The position numbers were made by a program, and so were the translations under genes. The notes beneath the pieces are model-generated. The model saw nothing but the letters and a program-made list of their open reading frames with translations, had not been told where the DNA came from and did not search any database. This document shows positions 35,016 to 43,583 of a stretch of 64,000 nt of DNA, piece after piece (the first letter of the stretch is position 1; each line of letters begins with the position of its first letter). The stretch is from DATMNI01 sp963817515 (lineage in GTDB: Bacteria > Acidobacteriota > Terriglobia > Bryobacterales > Bryobacteraceae): the NCBI GenBank assembly GCA_963817515.1, contig CAWFPJ010000023.1, forward strand, positions 372,001 to 436,000. Direction: 5' to 3'.

Positions 35016-36237
35016 TACGTCCTCTTCTTGTTTGGACTGAGAATGCTTCGTTAGGCTGAAAAACTCTACATTGTTGTCTACTGCCCGGCGTCGCCGCCGC
35101 CGCCAGGTTCCACCCGCTCATAATGTCGCGCGTCGCATTGGGCGAAGCGGTGAGCAGAGGTTCCACTCCTGCCAGCAGCGTGATGGCCGTGACGCGGCCC
35201 GGGTCCGTGCCCTGTGTGGTGGAAACCATGATCGCGTCGCCCACCTTGAGTTCCGTCAGCGGCATAGCCGGAAGGTTATCCAGCATCTGGCCTACATCGC
35301 CGCCCCGGCCGCCACCCATGCCGCGCCCTTGTCCACCGCCTGCACCGGCCGCACCCTGTCCATCGCCCCGTCCGGCTCCCGCGCCCTGTCCGGCTCCCGT
35401 TCCGGCGCCTTGCGCGGCCTGGCCATAGCGGCGCGCCAGCATCCTGGCAGCCTGGTCCGGCAGCTTCTTCATTGTGGAATCGGCGCTCACCCGGATGATC
35501 AGGGGCTTCTTCGTGGCCAGGTCCTTAACGGTGAGTTCGCCCGAAGACGCATCGATGGCTGTGATGGTCGCGGCAATCTGACGGAAGGAACCCGAAACGA
35601 TCCTTTCGGCCTTAATCACGCTGCCGTCCTCGGTCTTATCGCCCAGCACCCGCATCTGGTCGCCCACATGGATCTCGCCAAAATTGCTCGTCTTGGCGTC
35701 GCTGAACCGCGCCGAATCGAGCGAGTACTGGTGGTAAACCGTCTTGTCGGACGACTGAACCGTGATGGTTTTCGGACCTACTTTGATGGTGGCGGTTTTG
35801 GCTGTGGCGTCCGTCGCGGTCACGGTTCCCGTGGTGCCTCGCTTCTTCCAATCGTCCTGATCCTTCTGTTGCAACTCCGCCAGGTCGGCTTTCGTTCGGA
35901 CAATCAGCGAACTGGCTTGCATCGTCTTCTGGTCAGGCGCGGTCTGGCGGACAATGGCTACTACCCTATCCCCAGGCTCGAGCGCCGAAAGGAGCATCTT
36001 GTTTCCCTTCTTCGGATCGCTCTCGCCTGCCGGCATGTGCAGCACCAGGGTCTTCTCGGTGGTCGCAATCGCAACCACTTCGCCCTTGTCGTTTTTCAGG
36101 GTTACCTGATTGTTGGGAGCGTCCACTGCCGTTACCGTGCCCGCAACCTGGGAGCGTTGAGCCGGTGGGGCTTGGGCGAAAACTCCGGGGCAAAGGGCGG
36201 TCAGTGTGGCTAAAACCAGGATTCCTAAAACCTTCAT
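35008..36237 (-). CDS. Secreted DUF5666-like repeat protein
   Basis: The 409-residue product starts with a signal peptide (MKVLGILVLATLTALCPGVFAQ; AGAGGA on the minus strand upstream) and holds three related beta-modules resembling DUF5666/OB-type repeats: VAGTVTAVDAPNNQVTLKND, TGTVTATDATAKTATIKVG and AATITAIDASSGELTVKD. A Gly-rich linker (about 275-320) follows. The last 30 residues (TPGSRQQCRVFQPNEAF and on) look unnatural: restoring one base near 35100 would give the ending NLGGGGDAGQ and a stop at 35078. As read, the stop overlaps the receptor start at 35015 by eight bases. It may be a periplasmic partner of that receptor. Confidence 0.7.
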   Translation of the reverse strand: MKVLGILVLATLTALCPGVFAQAPPAQRSQVAGTVTAVDAPNNQVTLKNDKGEVVAIATTEKTLVLHMPAGESDPKKGNKMLLSALEPGDRVVAIVRQTAPDQKTMQASSLIVRTKADLAELQQKDQDDWKKRGTTGTVTATDATAKTATIKVGPKTITVQSSDKTVYHQYSLDSARFSDAKTSNFGEIHVGDQMRVLGDKTEDGSVIKAERIVSGSFRQIAATITAIDASSGELTVKDLATKKPLIIRVSADSTMKKLPDQAARMLARRYGQAAQGAGTGAGQGAGAGRGDGQGAAGAGGGQGRGMGGGRGGDVGQMLDNLPAMPLTELKVGDAIMVSTTQGTDPGRVTAITLLAGVEPLLTASPNATRDIMSGWNLAAAATPGSRQQCRVFQPNEAFSVQTRRGRNG

Positions 36238-36240
36238 TTG

Positions 36241-36549
36241 TCTTCCTCTAGGGATTCAAAGCCGATTTCGGCAGCTATGAAAACGGCGATGGACCGTTCC
36301 TGAAGGTTACATGCTCAACGTGGTCTGGGAGATCAGCGCCGGTAATGACTGCCAAAATGCCTTGCCGGAGCAACCGTGCTGGTAACCGTGAGAAAGGGAA
36401 CGCCTGCGAAAACTGTGAGGAAAAGACGATGCAGGAGGGACTAACTACCTAGGATGGATTAAAGGAAGCCGGGTGCCGCGCAGGTTTCATGGCGCTTACG
36501 CGGCACACCAGCAAATTCACACAGCAAATTGCAATCGGAGCAAGCGCTC
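36241..36549. other. Intergenic region without a recognised feature
   Basis: About 310 bases between two minus-strand genes. I see no supported reading frame, convincing terminator or repeat; it presumably carries the promoter of the DUF5666-like gene. Confidence 0.45.
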
Positions 36550-36711
36550 TTAGCGGGTGCCGCCGTCTTTCTTGGGTGTATCGTCCTTCTTCTTGCCCTT
36601 TTTCTTGCCCTTCTTGGTGTCTTCCTTCTTGGGGGCATCCTGCGCGAACGTCACAGCCACGGTACCGAAAGCGAACGTCAGGGCAAGCATCAGCGTCATC
36701 AATCTCTTCAT
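36550..36711 (-). CDS. Small exported lysine-rich protein (53 residues)
   Basis: ATG 36711 has AGGAG on the minus strand (36727-36723) eleven bases upstream. The product has a clean signal peptide (MKRLMTLMLALTFAFGTVAV, then TFAQ) and a mature part of about 29 residues that is roughly 45 percent Lys: KKEDTKKGKKKGKKKDD, then TPKKDGGTR. It is strongly basic, has no Cys and is likely disordered. Such peptides could bind nucleic acid, polyanionic polysaccharide or the cell wall; no function is shown. The plus-strand frames over the same bases are shadows of the Lys codons. Confidence 0.7.
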   Translation of the reverse strand: MKRLMTLMLALTFAFGTVAVTFAQDAPKKEDTKKGKKKGKKKDDTPKKDGGTR

Positions 36712-36942
36712 TAGTGTTGGTTCTCCTTATGGATTTTGACGATTATTTTCTCGTCTGGGGCTATGATAGCGAACGCTACATGAAGGGTCTCTTAATGCAC
36801 AATTAAAATCAGTTCATGTGGCGGTCACAGACGTTTTTTCTTTTACATGCTTCGATAACAACTTATTTTTCAAAAGCTTAAAACCATATCTAGGCCGCAA
36901 AAACCCGGGTTCCATGCCCGTGCCTGTTACGGTGGAATTGGG

Positions 36943-37152
36943 ATGAACAAGGCTGAAATTGCAAAACGACTAGCCCGGCAATTTGGTTTGAGCGACGCCG
37001 AGGGCGCGGACCGTTTAGGCCGCGTGATTCACTGGATTCTGACGAACCTGAGAAAGGGACGGCCAACCTCGCTTCCAGGTTTGGGCCGCTTCGTCCGGGG
37101 CGCGGATGGGAAGGTGTCGTTTGAACGCGATAGGGGACCACGCCGTGGTTAA
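36943..37152 (+). CDS. HU/IHF-like DNA-binding protein, short form
   Basis: The 69-residue protein begins MNKAEIAKRLARQFGLSDAE, the first helix of an HU/IHF subunit, followed by a second helix (ADRLGRVIHWILTNLRKG) and the first beta segments (TSLPGLGRFVRGADGKVSFE). It lacks most of the DNA-clamping arm and the last helix of standard 90-residue HU. The charge (many Arg/Lys) fits DNA binding. Its TAA overlaps the start of the HU-TIR gene by eight bases, so the two are probably translated together and their products may pair through the HU fold. Confidence 0.75.
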   Translation: MNKAEIAKRLARQFGLSDAEGADRLGRVIHWILTNLRKGRPTSLPGLGRFVRGADGKVSFERDRGPRRG

Positions 37153-37717
37153 ACTGGTGGAACAACTGGCGCAGGTGGTGATCCGCGGCCTGGCGGCTGG
37201 CAAGAGCATAGAAATTGACGAATTGGGTATCTTCCACCCTGACCCTGTTAACGGCTTGCGATTCGAACCGCGCCTCTTGCCTCAAGTTTTCGTCGCCTAT
37301 GCAAAGGAAGACCGGGTCGTGGCCGAGCAGCTTTATGACGCACTCGAAGCCGCCGGCTTCAGCCCGTGGATGGACGTGCGCAAATTGTTGCCCGGGCAGA
37401 ACTGGCAGCTCGCCATTGAGAACGCCGTCGAGGATTCGGATTTTTTCTTAGCCTGCTTTTCCACTACTTCAGCCAGAAAGAAAGGCGGCTTCCAGGCCGA
37501 GATTCGCCTCGCGCTTGACTACGCCCGCCACATCCCCCTGGAAGAAATCTTCGTGGTCCCCGTGCGTCTGGACGAATGCCCGGTGCCGCGGTCGATCCAG
37601 CGGGAATTGCAATATATCGACCTGTTTCCCAACTGGCCGAACGGCATACGGCGCCTGCTTACCATGATGCGCCGTGAAGTAAGCCGGCGAACCGCCGCCC
37701 GGCTCGGTCTGGCCTGA
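37145..37717 (+). CDS. HU-like segment fused to a TIR domain
   Basis: I place the start at GTG 37145 (GGGG at 37133-37136); the frame is open further upstream. The 190-residue product begins with a truncated HU-like segment (1-43: VEQLAQVVIRGLAAGKSIEIDELGIF then GLRFEPR) that parallels the second half of the upstream HU-like protein. Residues 47-172 form a TIR domain: VFVAYAKEDRVVAEQLYDAL (strand A, helix A), WMDVRKLLPGQNW (BB-loop region), DFFLACFST (strand C), and Glu119 in FQAEIRLALDYA, the position of the catalytic Glu in NAD-cleaving TIRs. No membrane segment. A role in defence or signalling by NAD turnover is inference only. Confidence 0.75.
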   Translation: MVKLVEQLAQVVIRGLAAGKSIEIDELGIFHPDPVNGLRFEPRLLPQVFVAYAKEDRVVAEQLYDALEAAGFSPWMDVRKLLPGQNWQLAIENAVEDSDFFLACFSTTSARKKGGFQAEIRLALDYARHIPLEEIFVVPVRLDECPVPRSIQRELQYIDLFPNWPNGIRRLLTMMRREVSRRTAARLGLA

Positions 37718-37776
37718 TGGGGTTCAAGCGAGCATCGGCCCAGTGTCTCTGATGGCATATAATCGAGATTCTTCTC

Positions 37777-39030
37777 ATGCTGACCCTGGAAAAATACTCC
37801 CTTGGGGTGGGTGACCGCTTCGCTCATCAGGCCAAAGCGCAGTTGCGGGCTTGCATGATGGCGGCCGATGGCGGCGCTACCGTGATTCCAGTCTGGAACA
37901 AGTCGAATCGCGAGCACGGGATTGTGGGCTCCGATCCTTCGAGCGTGCGGGCGGCCGCCGATGCAGCGGTGCGGCAGCTCGGTTGGCGCCTGCCGTACCA
38001 CGTGGACGCAGACCATATCAATCTAACAACCGTGGACCGCTTCATCGCGGCCAGCGATTTCTACACCCTTGACGTGGCCTCGGCCATTGGGCAGCCCGCG
38101 GCGCCGGCAGACGTCGAAAGCTTTCTCGATCATCATCCCGAATTGACGGGAAGCGTAAGCATTCCGGGGATCGACGAGCCTTTCGCGATTACGCGAGACG
38201 CGGCCAGGGCGATCGCCGGCAAGTACCTGTTCGCCGTGCAACAGGCAGGCTGCATTTACAGGCACATTGCCGGACGCAAGGGCGAGAGCGGCTTCATCAC
38301 CGAAGTTTCGATGGATGAGACCGACGCACCGCAGACGCCTCCCGAACTGCTGGTGATTCTGGCGGCCATTGCCGGCGAAGGGATTCCGATCCAGACCATT
38401 GCTCCAAAATTCACCGGCCGCTTCAACAAGGGCGTGGACTATGCGGGCGACGTGCGGCAGTTCGAGAAGGAGTTCGGCGAGGATCTGGCGGTGATCGCAT
38501 TCGCCACCGGCCAGTACCGGCTGCCGAAAAACCTCAAGCTGAGCGTACATTCGGGCAGCGATAAATTTTCCATCTACGCGCCCATGCGGCGGGCGCTTCG
38601 GAAATCCGGCGCCGGAGTGCACATCAAGACGGCCGGCACCACCTGGCTCGAGGAACTGATCGGGCTGGCCGAAGCCGGCGGCGAAGGGCTGGCTCTGGCC
38701 AAGGAAGTCTACGCACAGGCGTTCGCCCACCGCGATGAGTTGTGCCAGCCGTATGCTGCTGTGATCGACATCGACTACGCCAAGTTGCCCTCGCCCGACG
38801 AAGTGCTGCACTGGTCGTCCAGCCAGTATACGTCTGCCCTGCGGCACCGCCAGTCTGACCCGGAGTTCAATCCGAACGTACGGCAGTTACTGCACGTCGG
38901 CTTCAAGGTTGCGGCCAGGATGGGCGACCGGTATTTGAAAATGTTGGAGCAGTGCGAGGAATCCATTTCGCGCAACGTGACCCAGAATCTCTTTGACCGG
39001 CATATCAAGCCGTTGTTCTTGGAGAGTTAA
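37777..39030 (+). CDS. uxaE: Tagaturonate/fructuronate epimerase
   Basis: The 417-residue cytoplasmic protein matches the UxaE family over its length: MLTLEKYSLGVGDRFAHQAKAQLRA, GWRLPYHVDADHINLTTVDRF with metal-binding type His/Asp residues, GIPIQTIAPKFTGRFNKGVDY and KLSVHSGSDKFSIYAPMRRAL. Members interconvert D-tagaturonate and D-fructuronate by C4 epimerisation, joining galacturonate and glucuronate breakdown. No other uronate gene is next to it. The start is the first ATG of the frame; 26 bases separate it from the alanine racemase gene. Confidence 0.85.
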   Translation: MLTLEKYSLGVGDRFAHQAKAQLRACMMAADGGATVIPVWNKSNREHGIVGSDPSSVRAAADAAVRQLGWRLPYHVDADHINLTTVDRFIAASDFYTLDVASAIGQPAAPADVESFLDHHPELTGSVSIPGIDEPFAITRDAARAIAGKYLFAVQQAGCIYRHIAGRKGESGFITEVSMDETDAPQTPPELLVILAAIAGEGIPIQTIAPKFTGRFNKGVDYAGDVRQFEKEFGEDLAVIAFATGQYRLPKNLKLSVHSGSDKFSIYAPMRRALRKSGAGVHIKTAGTTWLEELIGLAEAGGEGLALAKEVYAQAFAHRDELCQPYAAVIDIDYAKLPSPDEVLHWSSSQYTSALRHRQSDPEFNPNVRQLLHVGFKVAARMGDRYLKMLEQCEESISRNVTQNLFDRHIKPLFLES

Positions 39031-39056
39031 ACAGGCGCTGCACTAAAATAGAGGCA

Positions 39057-40187
39057 GTGTCGCCTCCTTTTCGATCCTACGTGGTGGTCTCGCGTGAGCA
39101 ACTGGCGCGCAATTTCCGCAACGTCCGTTCCGTGGTCGGTCCCCATATCGAAGTGGCAGGGGTAGTCAAGGCGGATGCTTATGGCCACGGCGCGCTGGAA
39201 GTTTCACGGGTCCTGGTGGCGGAAGGCGCGCGCTGGCTGGCAGTCAGTTCCGTGGAGGAAGGCGTGACCCTGCGCGGCGCCGGCATCCGCCAGCCGCGCA
39301 TTCTGGTGATGGGCGGATTTCTGCCGTACGAGAGTGATGCCCTGCTGGAGTTCGATCTGACTCCTACCGTCCACTCGCTCCCACAGATGCTCCAACTGGA
39401 GGGCCTGGCGCGTGGTTCCGGGAGGACGATCCGCTATCACCTCAAGATCGATTCCGGCATGGGACGCCTGGGAACGCGCGCCCCGGCTTCGGAAATCCTG
39501 GCGGCCCTGTCCCAAACCCGTCACGCGCACCTCGAAGGCCTGATGACCCACTTCGCCTCGGCGGCGGACTACACATCCACCCAAACTGTGGAGCAGTTGG
39601 CTTACTTTCACACTGTCTGCGAGGAGCTGCGGCGGGCCGGCGTGAATGCCGCTCACCTCCACACCTCCAGCACCAACGCCATCGGGTACGGCCGCACGGA
39701 GGGCTGGCACAACATGGTGCGCGCGGGGCATGCGTTGTACGGGTACGTGTCGCCGGCCCGCGGCGAGGGTCCGACGCAATTGCTCGACGTTAAGCCCAGC
39801 CTCACCTGGAAGGCCAAACTGCTGGCCGTCAAAGATATTCCCGAGGGCGCGCTGGTGGGTTACGGCGGCGGGTTTCGCGCACCGCGGCCCATGCGCATTG
39901 GCATTCTGGGCGCGGGCTACGCCGACGGCATTTTCCACCGGCTCTCCAACCGCGGGAAAGTCATCGCCGATGGCAAGCTCACCCCCATCCTGGGTAGCAT
40001 CTCAATGGACCTGACCACCATCGACCTCAGCCACACCGATGTTCTCGGGCCCGGTGACGACGTAACGCTGCTCGGCCGCGAAGGCGAAATCTGCCAGGAT
40101 GCCCAACAGATCGCCAGAGCAGCAGGTACCATTTCATACAATATTTTGTGCAGTATCAGCGCCCGCGTGAGGCGCGTTTATGTATAA
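39057..40187 (+). CDS. alr: Alanine racemase
   Basis: The 376-residue PLP enzyme has the N-terminal VAGVVKADAYGHGALEV motif with the PLP lysine, IDSGMGRLGTR, HTSSTNAI, and the second catalytic region LGAGYADGIFHRLSNRG with Tyr, and ISMDLTTIDLSH. It makes D-alanine for peptidoglycan in the cytoplasm. The start is GTG 39057 with only a short-spaced GAGG; no better start exists. It may be co-transcribed with uxaE. Confidence 0.94.
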   Translation: MSPPFRSYVVVSREQLARNFRNVRSVVGPHIEVAGVVKADAYGHGALEVSRVLVAEGARWLAVSSVEEGVTLRGAGIRQPRILVMGGFLPYESDALLEFDLTPTVHSLPQMLQLEGLARGSGRTIRYHLKIDSGMGRLGTRAPASEILAALSQTRHAHLEGLMTHFASAADYTSTQTVEQLAYFHTVCEELRRAGVNAAHLHTSSTNAIGYGRTEGWHNMVRAGHALYGYVSPARGEGPTQLLDVKPSLTWKAKLLAVKDIPEGALVGYGGGFRAPRPMRIGILGAGYADGIFHRLSNRGKVIADGKLTPILGSISMDLTTIDLSHTDVLGPGDDVTLLGREGEICQDAQQIARAAGTISYNILCSISARVRRVYV

Positions 40188-40311
40188 GTCGATGGTAAGT
40201 CAATGGGATAGATCTTAGGCCTAGGCACGCCGAAAAACGGCCTCTGAAATGCTCGTAATCGTTCTGAATGTAACGGAGAATGCATTAGTGCGGTGATATC
40301 ATAGGAAACGG

Positions 40312-41925
40312 ATGAGCTTACTGTCGCCAAGACTTCAACTAAGGGTGTCGCAGAAGCAGATTCTGACTCCTGGCCTAGTCCAGATGGTCACGGTCCTCCA
40401 GCTTAACAGGCTGGAATTAAAGGACATGATCACCCAGGAAATCGTCAAGAATCCGGTCCTCGAGGAAGCCACCGAGGTGGATGGCGATGAGATCACACCC
40501 GAGGAACTCCTGCCTCTGCTGGAAGCGGAAACGCTGACTGACTCGGCTGACCGTCAACTTTTGGATGCAGCCGTACTAACCGACGCTAATTCCTTGAACG
40601 GGTCGGTGGGCGATGTCGCCATCAACGGCAATCTTTTTCCGGATGCCGAGGAGACCGCCTCAGCCGCAGCCGTGACGGCCGAGGCCGATATCACGGCGCC
40701 AAATGATCCGCTGCTGGATACGCCGGCGGTCACAGACCCGTTTGATGAGATCGATTTCGGCTCCTTCTTCGATGACTACCTCGATCCCGGGTATAAGACG
40801 CCGGCCGCAGAGGCCAACGAAAAGCCCTCTTTCGAGACGTTCCTCTCCGCCCCGGTAACCCTGGGCGATCACCTGCGGTCACAGTTGAGCGTCAGCCTGA
40901 TTTCCGATGAGGTTCGAACCGCGGCAGAGTCCATCATCGGCAACCTGGACGAAGACGGCTACCTGTTTACGTCGCTCGAGGAAATCACATCGGTTGGAGA
41001 ACACAAAGCGGAACACGTGGACCAGGCACTGCGCGTGGTGCAGGCGCTTGATCCGGCCGGGGTGGGCGCCCGCGATTTGCGGGAGTGCCTGCTGCTGCAG
41101 ATCGAAAGCCTTAACGGGCGCGGCGGCGTGGCCTGGCAAATCATAACCAGCCATCTGCGCCTGCTCGAAACCAAGCAGTTCAAGGAACTCGCCAAAATTC
41201 TGGGACGGCCGCCGGAGCACATCGAAGTCGCCGTCAGCATGATCCAGCATCTCAATCCGCGCCCGGGATTGCGCTACTCCGGCGCCGGCGCGCGCGTGGT
41301 GGAACCGGACGTCTATTTCATCAAGGATGGCGACGATTACATCATCCAGATGAATGATGAGGATGTGCCGCAGCTTCGGCTGAATGCGCAGTACCGCAAA
41401 ATGCTGGAGCGCGATCAGGGCGCTACCAAAGAGGTTCGCGATTATGTGCGCGAACGGTACGTTTCGGCCATCCAGCTCATGAAGAATATCGAGCAGAGGA
41501 AGCAGACCATCATGAAGGTCTGCCAGGCCATTGTCCGCCGCCAGATGGAATTCCTGAGCCTGGGCCTGGATTCGCTGAAGCCCATGATGATCAAGGAAGT
41601 GGCCGAGGAAGTCGGCGTGCACCCTTCCACCGTGAGCCGCGCGGTGTCCAGCAAGTATGTGCACACGCCGCAGGGCGTTTTCGAACTCCGCTATTTCTTT
41701 TCGGAAGCCGTCCAAGGCCCCATGGGCGGAGGGACGCCGCTGCTTCTGCTGAAACGTAAAGTGAAGAAGATGATTGAGGACGAAGACCGCGCCAAGCCTC
41801 TCACCGACGATCAGATTACCCTGCTGTTGCAGGGCGAAGGGATCAACGTCACGCGGCGGACCGTGGCGAAATATCGCGAGGACATGAAAATTCCCTCTAC
41901 CCACCAGCGCCGCGTCCGTAGTTGA
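40312..41925 (+). CDS. rpoN: RNA polymerase sigma-54 factor
   Basis: The 537-residue protein has the N-terminal activator-interaction region (LQLRVSQKQILTPGLVQMVTVLQLNRLEL), a long acidic linker (about 50-165), the core-binding domain (SFETFLSAPVTLGDHLRSQLS; LDPAGVGARDLRECLLLQI) and the C-terminal DNA-binding domain with the RpoN box RRTVAKYREDMKIP. It directs RNA polymerase to -24/-12 promoters with help from AAA+ activators. The linker is longer than in enterobacterial RpoN. It heads rpoN-hpf-rapZ, an order also known from proteobacteria. Confidence 0.96.
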   Translation: MSLLSPRLQLRVSQKQILTPGLVQMVTVLQLNRLELKDMITQEIVKNPVLEEATEVDGDEITPEELLPLLEAETLTDSADRQLLDAAVLTDANSLNGSVGDVAINGNLFPDAEETASAAAVTAEADITAPNDPLLDTPAVTDPFDEIDFGSFFDDYLDPGYKTPAAEANEKPSFETFLSAPVTLGDHLRSQLSVSLISDEVRTAAESIIGNLDEDGYLFTSLEEITSVGEHKAEHVDQALRVVQALDPAGVGARDLRECLLLQIESLNGRGGVAWQIITSHLRLLETKQFKELAKILGRPPEHIEVAVSMIQHLNPRPGLRYSGAGARVVEPDVYFIKDGDDYIIQMNDEDVPQLRLNAQYRKMLERDQGATKEVRDYVRERYVSAIQLMKNIEQRKQTIMKVCQAIVRRQMEFLSLGLDSLKPMMIKEVAEEVGVHPSTVSRAVSSKYVHTPQGVFELRYFFSEAVQGPMGGGTPLLLLKRKVKKMIEDEDRAKPLTDDQITLLLQGEGINVTRRTVAKYREDMKIPSTHQRRVRS

Positions 41926-41993
41926 CCGGCCCGCCTCATAACGGAGAGCCGGTATCGATGGGGATGCGATGGCCTTGTTGAAAGGAAGATCCT

Positions 41994-42548
41994 ATGAAGA
42001 TCACATACACCGGCAGGCAAGTGGAACTGGCTCCAGCGCAACTGAAGAAGCTGGAGGCGCGCTTTCTGAAGATCGGCAAACTGCTGGATGGCAGGCGCGA
42101 ATGCGAAGCCCACGTGATTCTATCGCTGGAGCGGCACCTGCACCATGCCGAAGTGACCGTCAACTACTACAATCATCAACTGGCAGGACTGGGGTCGAAT
42201 GCGGATCTGTTCAACGCGATTCATGCCGCCGCCGAGAAGCTTGAGAAGCAGTGCGTCAAGGCCGTCACTAAGTGGCGCGATGCCAAGCGGGCCCCGCACG
42301 AGGTCCCTTCGGAAGTGGAGGCCGAGAGCCCGGCGCCTCAGATCAGCGAACCCGAGCCTGAAGCCGAAATCGAACGGCGCGTTTACCGGGTCAACCATTT
42401 TAAGAAACGCAAACCTATGACACTCGACGAGGCGCTCTTGCAGATGGATGCCCGCCGTGATTATCTGGTCTACCGTGACTCCGAAACCGACCGGATTTCC
42501 GTGTTGGTTCGCAGGCGCGACGGGAACTACGACCTGATTGAGTCATAA
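41994..42548 (+). CDS. hpf: Long-form ribosome hibernation promoting factor
   Basis: The 184-residue protein has the RaiA/S30AE N-terminal domain (MKITYTGRQVELAPAQLKKLE, then HHAEVTVNYYNHQLAGLGSNADLFNAI, ending about residue 100), a variable acidic linker and the C-terminal dimerisation domain found only in long HPF (VYRVNHFKKRKPMTLDEALLQM, ending RRRDGNYDLIE). Long HPF binds the small subunit and pairs 70S ribosomes into inactive 100S particles. Its stop codon lies in the first unit of a tandem repeat. A sigma-54 link is suggested only by neighbourhood. Confidence 0.94.
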   Translation: MKITYTGRQVELAPAQLKKLEARFLKIGKLLDGRRECEAHVILSLERHLHHAEVTVNYYNHQLAGLGSNADLFNAIHAAAEKLEKQCVKAVTKWRDAKRAPHEVPSEVEAESPAPQISEPEPEAEIERRVYRVNHFKKRKPMTLDEALLQMDARRDYLVYRDSETDRISVLVRRRDGNYDLIES

Positions 42549-42613
42549 GGTTGAGTCATCATAGGGTTGAGTGATGGGGCTGAGTCATAAGGCCGAGTGA
42601 TACGCTGAGTCAT
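42540..42613. repeat. Six spaced GAGTCAT/GAGTGAT units in the hpf-rapZ gap
   Basis: GAGTSAT occurs at 42540, 42553, 42569, 42582, 42595 and 42607, with spacings of 13, 16, 13, 13 and 12. The first contains the last codons of hpf. The units alternate C and G at the fifth base. It ends 11 bases before the rapZ start. Confidence 0.75.
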
Positions 42614-42623
42614 ACGAAAAGCG

Positions 42624-43538
42624 ATGCCCCGCAAGACCCCGCCTCCCACCAAGCGCGCTAAGAATGCGGGCCACAAAGCCGAACTGGTGATCATCACCGG
42701 TCTCAGCGGCTCGGGCAAGGGCTCGGTTCTGAAAGCGCTGGAAGATCTTGGCTTCTACTCGGTAGACAATCTTCCGGTGGAGCTGATACCCAAGTTCGCG
42801 GAACTGACTCGCGACAATACCAGCATCCAGGCGGCGGCGCTGGTGGTGGATGTTCGCGAGGGCGGCGGCCTGAAGGAGTTTCCCAAGGTCTACGCCAGCA
42901 TCCGGCAGTCGGTGAATGCCAGTCTGATTTTCCTGGAAGCCGACGAACAGGCGATTGTCCGCCGCTTTAGCGAAACGCGCCGCCCGCATCCGCTGGGCAC
43001 CGGGAAGTCGATCACCCGGAGCATCCGCGCCGAGCGCTCCCAACTGGCTCCCATTCGAGCCATGGCCGACCTGATCATCAACACGTCCAAGTTCACCGTG
43101 CACGAGCTCCGAGAATTCATCGGAGAGCGGTTCCGCGGCCGGCGCGACGAGTCGGACATCATGATCTACGTCGCCAGTTTCGGCTTTCGAAACGGGGTTC
43201 CACCGGACAGCGATCTGGTGTTCGATGTCCGTTTCCTTCCCAACCCCAATTACATCCCGCGATTTAAGAACCTGACTGGCAAGGACCCGAAGGTAGCCCG
43301 GTACATCCGCTCATTTCCCCAAACCGTCGAGTTCATGGAGAGGATCGTCGGCCTGCTGACGTATCTCCTGCCGCATTACATTCGAGAGGGAAAAAGCTAT
43401 CTCACGATATCGTTCGGCTGCACCGGCGGCCAACACCGGTCAGTAATGATCGCCGAACAGATCCGCAAGAGTCTGGTCGAGGCCGGCTTTCAGGCCAAGG
43501 TTTATCATCGCGACATCGTGAAAGCCAACGTCAAATAG
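42624..43538 (+). CDS. rapZ: RNase adapter RapZ
   Basis: The 304-residue protein has the RapZ/YvcJ layout: Walker A ITGLSGSGKGSVLKALED (about residues 23-40), SVDNLPVELIP, VDVREGGGLKEFP, LEADEQAIVRRFSETRRPHPL, and the C-terminal ligand/RNA-binding domain VFDVRFLPNPNY and SFGCTGGQHRSVMIAEQI. In E. coli it guides RNase E to the GlmZ sRNA and senses glucosamine-6-phosphate; the role in Acidobacteriota is untested. A Lys/Pro-rich leader of 17 residues precedes the P-loop domain. Confidence 0.95.
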   Translation: MPRKTPPPTKRAKNAGHKAELVIITGLSGSGKGSVLKALEDLGFYSVDNLPVELIPKFAELTRDNTSIQAAALVVDVREGGGLKEFPKVYASIRQSVNASLIFLEADEQAIVRRFSETRRPHPLGTGKSITRSIRAERSQLAPIRAMADLIINTSKFTVHELREFIGERFRGRRDESDIMIYVASFGFRNGVPPDSDLVFDVRFLPNPNYIPRFKNLTGKDPKVARYIRSFPQTVEFMERIVGLLTYLLPHYIREGKSYLTISFGCTGGQHRSVMIAEQIRKSLVEAGFQAKVYHRDIVKANVK

Positions 43539-43544
43539 CGCGCC

Positions 43545-43563
43545 ACGGATTTCTCAAATCCGT
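43545..43563. terminator. Short dyad between convergent genes
   Basis: ACGGATTT, loop CTC, AAATCCGT is a perfect 8-bp stem in the 45-base gap between rapZ and the convergent isomerase-like gene. The stem is not very G/C-rich and T runs are short, so termination on either strand is only possible. Confidence 0.35.
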
Positions 43564-43583
43564 TTCGGCGACACGTATCAGGT

